Shown here piece by piece: positions 50,481 through 60,712 of a stretch of DNA of 64,000 bases. The position numbers and the translations under genes are program-made. The first letter of the stretch is position 1; each line of letters opens with the position of its first letter. The notes beneath the pieces were generated by a model. That model ran no database searches. It saw only the letters and a list, made by a program, of their open reading frames with translations, and was not told where the DNA came from. Source of the DNA: Penelope pileata (taxonomy: Eukaryota; Chordata; Aves; Galliformes; Cracidae). The stretch spans positions 62,001 to 126,000 of the forward strand of contig WBMW01004873.1 of NCBI GenBank assembly GCA_013396635.1, in the 5' to 3' direction.

Positions 50481-52214
50481 GCAAAAACCATGCTCTGTAT
50501 AATCTACACCAGTAATCCAAATTATGTTGACTGCTGTCATCCTAAAACAGAATGCAAAACATTTCTACTTTTTTTCCATATAAAGCACTTTTTCAGAGGG
50601 AAAACTTGTGAAGTGAGCCCATGAACAGAAAGTAGTCCAGAGGTATTTCTGCTGTTGCAGAAATCCCCTTGGATAGTATTTATTTGTAGTTTTCTATTTG
50701 AAATATTTCAGGATCCCTGATAGGCAATAGCCTTCAAAACAGATTACAGTAGATGCCTGCCCATGAATTGGGGAATTCCTGTCCTGTGCTTGTCATTGAG
50801 AATTAATGTCAATCCTGTATGTAGCCTCTCTAACATGTATGCCAAACTGTCTCATTTTTGTACAAATCTCTGATTATGGACAGCAGTATCAGAAAAGGCT
50901 TTCATGTGAGCAACAGAAACAACTTTAACTAGTTTCAACTATACTACTTTGCTAGACATAGAATTATTGAAGAAATTTGCTTGAACTAATCCCAAAATAT
51001 TAAGGTCCCAATTACTTGATCACCTAAACGTATAATCTTCCTACTGGGAAGCAGCATTACCTAGGTCCTCGGTATTTTTGAGATTAAGATTTTAGTTTGT
51101 CTTACAGTAGCAATTTTAATAAAACCACAGAAACCTCAAAACTTTTAAGATTTTAATCTTCACAGACCTGTAGATATTTACTGTGGTTAATTATTTCGCT
51201 CCGATAATGTTATTTCCTCCCTCAAGATTAATTTATACCTAGTCACTCCGATTCCATTGATTTTTATTGAATTACTTTGTTGTAGTGAGAATAGAGTCAG
51301 AGCTAGATGTTGTCATATGTACTGAATATATCTAGCAATTTTTTATTTGATGTAGTTTGAATGTTCAGAACATTCGACTCAGAATATTGATATTGAAAGC
51401 CTATCCCTATCTTATGAAACTTTAAAGAAAACTTATGGCTATTAAAATACATCCTGTTCTGTTGTTAGCAGTGACATACTATGCTACTGAGGTTTCTTGA
51501 TGACTTGATGACAGAAGTGCAAGACAAGAGTATTTGCCTCTCCAGACTTCCAGCAGAAATTCACGATGTGTTTATTTAGGAAACTTCTAGTAGGTCTTGC
51601 AATACCATGTACATTACTCTTTTTCACACACAGACACCTTTCACCTTTTGCTGTCTCATTGATTTATGAACAAATAATCCCTGTGTTCGCATTTCCCACT
51701 TGTCAAACTCAGATAACAGTGAAAAAAGCAGCACAAATTGGCATATGATGTACCTTATTTCAATGTAGAAGCAGGTGCATTTTCTTTAGTGTAAGTGGCA
51801 AGAAGACACTGATCCACTTTGACAGGCAGGCTGATCTAAAATTACTCAGCACACTTCACCACTGTTTGGGGAGAGTCTCCCATTAGTTTGTTCTGTATCT
51901 TTTCAATCCCCAGAGTGTTAATTAAAATGCACTAGATAATATTTGCACGGCTCAATGGTTCTAGTTACAGCAATTATCAGTCACTAAATGTAAGCACCAG
52001 AGATTACACCTGATGACTGGATGCTTTATTCAAGAGTTTTCTTATGTTTCCTTTTTTTAAAATCTTCCTTTTGTACTTGAAAAAGAAATCTTCCTTTTGT
52101 ACTAGATCAGCTGGGTGTCTCAACCACATTTAGACTAAAAGTTACTTAGACAGAAGTGTAATTATCTATTTGTCCTTGAGTTTCTTGTAAGCTACTAGTT
52201 AAGTGTTTATTAAG
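50481..52214. other. AT-rich unique sequence
   Basis: No gene. It contains a 26-bp tandem duplication near 52060-52103. Confidence 0.5.
52060..52103. repeat. 26-bp tandem duplication
   Basis: 'aaatcttccttttgtact' occurs at 52060-52077 and 52086-52103, a direct repeat of period 26. Confidence 0.85.
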
Positions 52215-52480
52215 AGGGACAGACTTCCTTGAAGATCTACCAGCTCTGCTCCACTCTCTTGTCCATGGGGACAGTTTCCCAGAGGGTTTACTTGACTAAC
52301 ACCCTGAAGATCTAGAATTTATCTTTCCTAAAATTTAGCATCCTAATTTTATTATTCAACTGACTGATATCCCCCAGGAGTGTGAGCACCACCATTGCAT
52401 GGACTGCATGGCCCAGGCAGTCACCAGTCAGTTCACTTGCTTGGTGAGCAACAGGTCCAGTATTGCATCAATGCAATGTA
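52215..52480 (-). mobile_element. Degenerate CR1 endonuclease-region fragment
   Basis: 'accaccattgcatggactgc', 'atggcccaggcagtcaccag' and 'gagcaacaggtccagtattg' follow the order of the CR1 endonuclease end on the minus strand, similar to the endonuclease sections near 7050 and 14500. No reading frame survives. Confidence 0.55.
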
Positions 52481-54072
52481 TTATACTGTGATGAATTTTG
52501 TTTACATAGTTCATTAATTAACGCTATAACAATGCTTTTTCCCCAAATCATTTAAATTTCCTGATCAGTTTCTTTCAGTGGTACACAGAAAAGAAACAGT
52601 ATTTCTGCTCACAAAGGACATGGTTTTTGTTGAGTCCAGGCCTCTCTAACACAATGGCTGTGTCCTCTTACATGCCTCAAAATTGCTAATCCCATAAATG
52701 AAGACATACTGATCATTTGCATGATCCATTGGCAGTTTTCAGCTATGCATCATTTTCCCTTTTGGACAAATGGCTCTACAATTACCACAGCAGAGGACAG
52801 AGTGGCTACTAATTGGCTCTGTGGAACAGTCACTTTTGCAGCCTACATAGTGACCATAAAATTCATAGTGCTTTTTGTCAGAGGTAGGAAACACAGCAAG
52901 ACTTATATCACCAAACAGTGAACAGCCTGATGCTGTGTGGGGCAATCAAGCTGTAATTCAATTAGATAAGTTCAGTTAACTGCACCAACCTCTGTGTGTC
53001 CCTCAGGCTTCCAGACTGCTGAAGGATAACATTTCTAATCACTCCATGTGAAAAGCCCTGTCTTGTGCCTGAAAACCACATGGCAGCAGTAAGTAGAAGG
53101 CATGAGAAAGACAAAAAGAGACATAGAATGAAGATAAAAATTATGGAGGAGAAAGTAAATCGAAGCATAGAAATACAGAATTTAGAGGGAGCATATTTTT
53201 ATTTCACATGGGTGAACTGTTTTCAGAGAAAAAATGGGGAAAAGAGATAGCTATATGTAATCATCTTACATAACTTCAGAGCTTGGAAAAATCTTAGGAT
53301 CTAAGTTTTAATCGCCTTTAATAAAAAACATTTCGTATCCGTATAAATTATTTAAACCATTGAACATTATATTTGATAAATGCTGTTCTGACGCACACAG
53401 CTTTTGAAAGCTACTTCTGACCAAAGAAAAAACCTAGTCCTCTCATAAGACACTTATGTACCTACTTCAAAAAGCATTAGAATAAACATCAGTGTCAGAG
53501 TCTCATTAAGCACAAGGCAAAGTAGAGCTATTCAGAAATTTTCCAATTAATTGATTTTCTAGGTGAGAAGCAGAGATACATTGAAACCTGAAATTATTCC
53601 TGGGAACATATCAGTTTCTATACTGCTTTGCTCAAGAAAGACTTCTTCAGTGATCAATAACATGGAGCAAACACATATCTGGAATTAAAAAATGAGTGGA
53701 GCTCCCCAGGAATACAAGGTGATTGGGATTAAAAGAAAAAATCATTGCTGTATGTATGACATACCACAACTCTCAGACGTAATAAGATCTCTTTTAGACT
53801 ACCCCAAATAGTTTTCGAGAAATTATACAAGCTGTAGATTAGAGAAAAGATGCTCAGAGAAAGAAAGGACATTCACATGAGATAAAGGAGACAGAGGCCC
53901 AAGTCCTTTATCACCATCAGACTCAGTAGGATATTGATTCAAGGTTACTGTCTATCTCTCTTTCAATCTGTGATGGGGGATATAAATCACAGAAGCAAGT
54001 CAGTTTCTTTACGATCTTGAGTCATGAAAAATAAAGATTTTGCCACCCAACCTTAACTGAGAAAAAAAAAGG
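52481..54072. other. AT-rich unique sequence
   Basis: No gene is recognised. The 66-codon frame at 52721-52921 has no familiar motif and I do not call it. Confidence 0.5.
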
Positions 54073-54855
54073 ATGATGAGAGCAGGTTGGAGAAATGAGC
54101 AAGTAGTAACCTCATGAATTTCAGAAGAGGGAAATTCAAAGTTCTTCCCTTGGGAAGAAATAATTCCATGCACCAGTACATGTTGGAGTCTGACCAGCCA
54201 GAAAGTAGCTTTGCAGAAAAATATGCAGGGGACTTGGTGTAGAGTGAGTTGAAAAAGAGGCAACACTGTGGCCTTGGGACAAAGGCGGTCAGCAGTCTCC
54301 TGAGATGCATAAGGAGGACTCTTGACAGTAGATGGAAGGAGATGATCCTTACCATCTTCCAAGAACTGCTGAAGCCACTACTACAGTTCCATGTCCAGGC
54401 TGGGGCTTCTTACTACAAGAGAGAAATGGAGCAAACTGAGACAGTCTAGCAGAGGACTGGAAGTGATTGTTCTCACTTACCACTGAAGGAAAGGCAGGGA
54501 AGCTAGTTTTTTAGCCTGGACAAGACAAAGCTCTGGAGAATGTCAAAAAGGTGTCCAAATATGAGAGGGAGACTGTAAACACACAAACAGGCTCTTTTAC
54601 TGCTGGCAGGGCAAGAGGCAGTGAGCCCAAACTGAAAAAAAAAAAAAAAGATGTTCTAGCTGAATATCAGTAAAGGTTTCTCTGCTGTGTGGGTGACTGA
54701 ACACAGGAAAAAGTTGCCCAGGCAGGTAGTAAACTCTACATCCATATCTAGACATGGTCCTGGCAGCTTGTTCTGTGTGAGCCTGTTTGAGAAAGGGATT
54801 AGACCAGATAACAACAAGGGCTTCTTTCCAGCCTCAACTGTTCTGCTGTTACTGC
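54073..54855 (+). mobile_element. Old, diverged CR1 LINE 3' portion
   Basis: Plus-strand text corresponds to the CR1 region after motif C. 'gttcttcccttgggaagaaa' and 'gtctgaccagccagaaagta' precede codons for SRWKEMILTIFQELLKPLLQ, which align with the SREVIVPLYSALVRPHLEYC region of other copies. An A15 tract (about 54634-54648) lies inside. The 3' end is decayed at about 54855 ('gggattagaccagataacaa'). It sits immediately upstream of unit B. Confidence 0.7.
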
Positions 54856-55742
54856 CTGGAGCTTTCCCACTGGCAACAAGAACAAGCTCTTTCATTCTGA
54901 CAGTCCTCAGAGGAGTCAAGCCCAGGACCTCTCTTCGCACTGAAGAGGCCACCGAGTTTTCCCTGCATGAATGGTTGGGCTTCCCATCACTGGACCATGG
55001 TGCTCAGGGGCACCAGCCTCTCCACGCAGGACCTGACAGGCCCAACATTAAAGCCTTCCCACAAGGCCACCAGAAGATGGCCCATGTACTGTAAAGCAAG
55101 CTTTCCTCTTTGGAGCATTTGTCTTCCTCACTGGACAGCCCGAGACACCTGCAATGTCATCAAGCAGAGGCTGTGACTGTCCAGGACCTCAACACTTTTA
55201 CATAACCACAGACTATGCCTGGACAACTTTTGTCTAGGGCTCCTGCAGGTGTACATGCAAGGCATGTTGGCTCCAGCAGAACTGTGGCTTGTGCTTCTAG
55301 ATGTCCTCTGGAGAGCGATGGCTCTGGCTGCTGACCAAAGACAGCCTCTCTCCTCATTTACAGCTGCTGTGTGCTCTGTGTCCTGCATGGCATATTTCCC
55401 AGGCCCATGGGCACGAGGAAGCAGCCAGGACATTGACAGCACTGAATAATACTGGAGAATTGCACTGCCTTCCCTTAGTGCTTTCATCAGATACCCCTGT
55501 TCAACCAAGTCTTGCTGGGTTGGAGGGCAGCTCTTGCAGCTGGCTGCTCCATAGGGCTGCCAATGATTCTCAGTCCACAAAGTGACCCTTTGAGAGGTCC
55601 TTTTCTCCCCTCTCCTTTAGCTGGCTTTGCTTTCCCCACCTCCTAGCACCAGAAAAGTTCAGGCATGTGGCACAGCTCTCATGACATGATATGGTGTCCA
55701 TCACCCGGGAGATTGTGGAAGAGTATAGGGGCCTAGGAGGAC
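54856..55742 (+). pseudogene. Unit B, 5' part: decayed open frame shared with unit A
   Basis: The frame 54967-55449 is open for 161 codons apart from one TGA at 55174-55176. Residues RRWP, KASFPLW and RDTC match the equivalent frame of unit A. The segment around LLQVYMQGMLAPAEL has no domain I recognise. It ends at a TAA at 55447-55449, about 300 bases before the RING frame, so it may be a separate exon, a separate ORF, or an untranslated leader. The shared codon-level similarity favours former coding, but this is an inference from only two copies. Confidence 0.45.
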
Positions 55743-56336
55743 ATGGAGGAGAGTGAAGATGCCCAAGAAACCATAAAGAGTGTCTCTGATGCAACAACCT
55801 GTACCAGCCAGCTGCAGCAAGTCCGGCCATTGGAGGCAGCAGAAGACCAACTGTACCCCATCTGCACTGACAACATAATGAACGCAGCCTACATGTCCTT
55901 CTGCTTTCACCATTTCTGCTTTGGCTGCATCCAACAGTGGGCCAGAATAAGAGATACATGCACAATCTGCAGATGACCTTTCCACCCGCTCCTATACATA
56001 ATACAAGCTGATGATCACTACCTGGAGTATGTGGTTGAAAATTCTCCCTTCTGCTGCAGGAACATGGCCAGAGAGAGGGTCTGGAGCAGATTCATGCACC
56101 AGCACTCCAACTCACACAGCCTGGCCATCTACCATGGCCCCCCAGTGGGGAGAAGTGGGCCTGTGGGACATTACACAGAGTCCAGAGAGGACGCAGTACC
56201 AGGACGCTCCAACATCACCTCCGAGCCAGCTTCTGCAGCCAGCTCTTTTAGGGAGCCAACCCTGCCAAGCACAGGGGAGAGCCCAGCCTGCCCTGTTTCT
56301 GTATCCCACTGTCACATTGGCACCATGCTGAAGTGA
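55743..56336 (+). pseudogene. TOPORS-like RING-finger pseudogene
   Basis: One frame of 198 codons is interrupted by a single TGA at 55974-55976 (codon 78). Residues 38-76 form a C3HC4 RING with the spacing of the TOPORS E3 ligase: P-I-C41, twelve residues, C54-F-H56, C59, C62, ten residues, C73-T-I-C76. The first zinc ligand is Tyr38 instead of Cys. RING proteins of this type bind E2 enzymes; human TOPORS is a nuclear ubiquitin and SUMO ligase. After the stop the frame continues with PFHPLLYIIQADDHYLEYVV, which also matches the TOPORS segment following the RING. The Met start follows an in-frame TAG about nine bases upstream. The lost zinc ligand and the stop argue that it is dead, unless the stop is a sequencing error. 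Confidence 0.75.
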
Positions 56337-56548
56337 GCTCTGCAGTTGGACTTCTGTAGCATTCAATAACATCAGGATGACTTCCAGGGTGTTTTTCAAT
56401 ACCAAAGAGCAGCCCATGTAAGAGAATGTTTTCCAACACTGGAAAGCCACAGGCACTGACTCAGCAGCTAAACTATAAGCAAGGTGGGACAAGGCACAGT
56501 TTTGTTTTGACTGTACCTACAAGGCTTCACAAGACACTTATGGTTCCT
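56337..56548 (+). pseudogene. Unit B, 3' flank before the CR1 insertion
   Basis: It contains 'ccacaggcactgactcagca' and 'gcttcacaagacac', each with a close match in unit A (about 39314-39410). It is cut off at about 56548 by a CR1 and resumes at 58196. Confidence 0.6.
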
Positions 56549-58195
56549 CATCCCTTATTGGATGCAGCCTTAAACATTATCACCAAGGTTGAGGAAAAGA
56601 CTGAGGTACTCAATGCCTTCTTTACTTCTGTCTTTAATACTCAGACTTGTTATCCTTGGGGTACTTAGACCCTTGAGTTGAAAGATAGAGATGGGGAGCA
56701 AAATCAATCACAATTCAGAAGGAATCATTTAGTGATCTGCTACTATACCTGGACTACCACAAGTCCATGAGGTTAGATGGGATCCACCTCAGGGTGCTGA
56801 AGGAGCTGGCAGACATTCTCACCGAGACACTTTCGATCATCTAGCAGTCTTTGTCAACTGAGGAGGTCCCAGACACCTAGAGACTTGCTAATGTGTCTCC
56901 CATCTACAAGAATAGTCAGAAAGAGGATTCATGCCTGACCTCAGTATTGGGAAGATTGTGGAGCAGATCATCTTGTGTGCAATCACACATCATGTGCGGG
57001 AAAACCAGGGGATCAGGCCCAGGCAGCATGGGTTCATGAAAGGCAGGTCCTGCTTGACCAACCTCATCTCCTTCTATGACCGGGTAGATGAGGGAAAGGC
57101 TGTTGACATAGTCCACTTGGACTTTAGTAAAGCTTTTGACACTGTCTCCCACCGAATTCTCCTGGAGAAGCTGGCAGCCCACGGCATCAGCAGGTACACT
57201 CTTCTCTGGATAAAAAATTGGCTGGACAGCCAGGTCCAGGGAATGGTGTTCTCTGGATGTCAGTGTTGTGGCTGATCCTGATTAATATCTTTGTTGATGA
57301 TCTGAATGAGAGGATTGAGTGCACCCTCAGTAAATTGGTAGATGACACCAAGGTGGGAGGAAGTGTCAGCCTGCTTGAGGGTAGGAAGGTCCTCCAGAGA
57401 GATCTGGACAGGCTGGATCGATGAACTGAGGCCAGCTGTATGAGGTTCAACACGACCAAGCGCCAGATCCTGCACTTTGGTCACAACAACCACATGCAAC
57501 GATACAGGCTTGGGGCAGAAAGGCTGGAACGCTGTGTGGAGGAAAAGGATCTGGGGGTGTTAGTTGACAGCTGGCTGAACATAAGCTATCAGTGTGCCCA
57601 GGTGACCAAGAAGGCCAATGGCATCCTGGCCTGCATCAGAAATAGTGTAGCCAGCAGGAGCAGGGAGGTGATCGTCCCCCTGTACTTAGACATCTGGTGA
57701 GGCCACACCTCGAGTAATGTGTTCAGTTTTGGGCCCCTCACTACAAGAAGGGCATTGAGGCCCCGGGGTGAGTCCAAAGAAGGACAACGAAACTGGTGAG
57801 GGGTCTGGAGCACAAGCCTTACGAGGAGCAGCAGAGGCAACTGGGATTATTTAGTCTGGAGAAGAGGAGGCTGAGGGGAGACCTTATTGCACCCTACAGT
57901 TACCTGAAAGGAGGCTGTGGTGAGGGGCAGGTTGGCCTCTTCTCCCAGGTAACTAGAAATAAGATGAGAAGCAATGGCTTCAAACTGCTCCAGTGAAAGA
58001 TCTTATCAGAAATTCTGGCACAGGGATAGGCTGGCAAGGGAAATGGTAGTCATCATCCCTGGAGGTGTTCAAGAAATGTGTAGAGCTGGCACTAGGGACA
58101 TCATTTAGTGAATATGGTGGTAATGGGTTGATGATTGGATTAGATGAGCTTATAGATCTTTACCAACTTTAATGATTCTACGATTCTATGATCAT
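56549..58195 (+). mobile_element. CR1 LINE inserted into unit B (about 1.65 kb)
   Basis: It starts in the ORF2 linker ('gatgcagcc', then EVLNAFFTSVFNTQTCYP), runs through reverse transcriptase, and ends with 'gattctacgattctatgatc'. Unit A is continuous across the corresponding point, showing that the CR1 arrived after A and B separated. Confidence 0.93.
56931..57996 (+). pseudogene. CR1 ORF2 reverse transcriptase remnant
   Basis: Blocks in order are GIRPRQHGFMKGRSCLTNLI, motif A (LDFSKAFDTV), a damaged motif B region (about 57240-57275), motif C as LVDD in place of FADD, then KKANGILACIRNSVASRSRE. The frame ends after PLYLDIW at about 57700, the same residues and the same 2-bp shift as in the copy at 8438-9235. 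A final block (57796-57996, LGLFSLEKRRLRGDLI) lies in the shifted frame. There is no endonuclease. The copy is inactive. Confidence 0.88.
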
Positions 58196-58545
58196 ACATC
58201 AGCGCTAATCTGGCCACTACAAGTGCCCCTGGTTTGGTTTGATCCAGAAAGAGTCCAGCTCCTCCCTACACAAAAGGACCCAGTACTCAAGTCAGTGAGC
58301 TGCGCAAGACTGTGTGAGTAGATAATGACCATAAGGAACATAGAGGCAGCTCTTCTGCCTGCAATCAGCAGAAAGGTTCCATGATGAGGGCCCAGAACCT
58401 AGTCTGTCCTTAGTGATCTTCAAAGGGGGTCTGTAAATTGTCTTTGATAGCGCTCTACAAGTGTTCCTGTTTGAAAAGTGGGGTTGTACATGATGACCAT
58501 CAGGGATCTTTTCCAACCTCAGCCGTAATTTTGTGAAATAAAGCT
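58196..58545 (+). pseudogene. Unit B, 3' end with CR1-like tail
   Basis: 'catcagcgctaatctggcca' matches 'catcggtgctaaactggcta' of unit A, and 'aacatagaggcagctcttct' matches 'agtatagaggcaactctttt'. The last hundred bases resemble a decayed CR1 3' end ('gatcttttccaacctcagcc', 'attttgtg'). Similarity to unit A stops here; the flanks beyond differ. Confidence 0.6.
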
Positions 58546-60181
58546 CAGTGTGTGGATTCATCATCATTATTGATCCTTTCAAAAATGTCAAGTAAAATAA
58601 GCTGTTGTAATAAGGTATTTTGTAGCTTTCCCTTTTCTATATAAAATGATAAGTACTTTGATAATGTTTCCTATAAATAATTACTCTTCATCTTTTTCTG
58701 GATCCCTGGAGATTTCCTAATTAGTATCATCTACTGCTCTAGAATATTGTTCTGAAAAAGTATGCCAACAACACCTAACTGGGCTGTTGAGTGCAAAGTT
58801 CTTGTTAGATATGCCTGGTTACTTAAATTCATGCCTTTCAAAATATGATTTGAAATAGTCATGTGGATTCTGGAAATTGTGTCAGGATATACTGACACTG
58901 TTTTTGACACTGATGGTACTTGGCAGTGCTGTAGCTGAGATTCAAAAATATTGAGACGATTGTTGAACTGGTGTCTGGATAGCGCTTCAAACTGGATTTG
59001 GGCCATTTTGTAAAGTGTGTTGAGTGGGCATAGTATCTGAAAGCATATTTCTTTCTTGCTGTAAGAGTGGTTTCTGTCTGTCTGTACAGTTGCCAAAATA
59101 AATCCTGCTCATATATGCTGGAAATAAGAAGATCATCCTTCCCATGCAGAAGAACAGCTAACGTTTGGTTGTCAACATGAAGTGAGAGGTTCACTAAAGC
59201 CAGGAAAGAGTGCTGGTAGAAATGCACACAAATCTACTGTATATCCACTTCTTTTGCTGCACAGAGGGATCTTATCATGGATTTTTGCTCTGGCTTAATT
59301 TTATTTCCTGGGGTACTTTCTTGTCTGATAAATTACTAAAAATATATACATACCTCTTAAGATATTCTTGGAGATTTTTTATTTGTTGGACCTCAATCTG
59401 TGGAATTTCACTGCCTTTCAAGGAAGCATTTCAACTTACATTTCAGTAACGAAAATCAGATTCAAGATCAGATGCTTTCTGAAAGTGAAAATTCTAGGGA
59501 TAATCAGCTATAGATCTACAACGCTGAGGTTTCATACACACGTTTTGTTTTCTTTTTTCTTTTTTTTGTCCTTTTTAACTGCTTTTTACCAAGATATCTT
59601 TTTAATTTAAAAACACTGCAGTGTCACCATTTTCCACTATATATGTGGAAAATATATATATGCTATAATATTAGCATAGTTTGAGCATGTGTTCATATTA
59701 TCTTCTGATTTAAAATGAGCAAAAAATACTCCCAACGATACTAATTTCTGAAAAGATAAAGGAAAAATCAGTCCAGTTAATATGATAAACTTAATTCTTT
59801 TTCATCAACTCATATATGTTAGGAATTGAATGTAGTTTCACTCCTCAAATGGACTCTGAATTTATATCTAAAACTAGATGTTCCATTTCTATAGAACATG
59901 TGAGATTGAGGTCTAAACACCGTTTCCTATTTTAGCAAATCTGCATTACCAGTCATTTTCAGTGCCTGCTATTTGTTTCATAAAAAGGAAACTGCTGCTG
60001 GTGTCTGCCACACACTGAAATCTTTCCTGCTCCCTCTGCATCTAAGCCTCATGGCAAAGATATCTTTTTTAATAAAATTATTAGCTCTTATTACTATTCA
60101 TTTCAAGCTAAACATATAGTTTTATGCTTAAAAGGATTCTTCAGAAGAATATTTCTCTTTAATTTTAAAATTTTCTAATCT

Positions 60182-60258
60182 AAAAATATTACAAAAATTT
60201 TGAAAATGTTAGAAATGAAAACCATTTCTAACATTTTCATAATTTTTGTGATATTTTT
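60182..60258. repeat. 36-bp perfect-spacing hairpin, 5-nt loop
   Basis: Arms 60182-60217 and 60223-60258 are reverse complements at 34 of 36 positions, with the loop AAAAC. The arms are AT-rich and have no gaps. Confidence 0.93.
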
Positions 60259-60650
60259 CCAGACAGCATCCTCCATAAATATTTTTGATTAGCAGCCACT
60301 GTCATATCCATTATCAATGATTCAGAAAATGCTGTGCAATTAATGTAAAGGATGACTACCATATAAGAGTACTGAGGTAACTGAGATATCAAAACATGCC
60401 CATGATGTTGTAGTGTGACATGAGCAAAGTACTGCCCATGAAAACCAAATTTTAATTCATAGAGAAAGTATTCAGTAATAGAATTGTTTCAAAATTCCTA
60501 GGAGGAATAGCAGCAAGTCAGGTTTTTTGACAATTTCCAAAACAAAAATATATTGGTACATAATGTGTAAGGATATATTTGTACATGAGCCAAACCTGGT
60601 CCTTACAGAAGCATCAAAACTTCTCTATATATTTTTAAAAAATATTTCAT

Positions 60651-60712
60651 ATACACACATAGACACACATACACACACACTTACATACACAGAAATACAT
60701 GCACAATACACA
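60651..60712. repeat. (AC)n-type microsatellite
   Basis: ATACACACATAGACACACAT and related units, an imperfect AC/TACA array. Confidence 0.85.

Noticed and set aside
52721..52921. 66-codon frame with hydrophobic residues
   Set aside because: No known motif, no supporting neighbour, and a length expected by chance.
55128..55985. Minus-strand frames of 150, 131 and 94 codons
   Set aside because: They are antisense to unit B, including the RING pseudogene. The plus strand shows the recognisable domain.
58731..59227. Two overlapping minus-strand frames of about 120 codons
   Set aside because: They overlap each other in different frames and neither shows a familiar domain or gene context.
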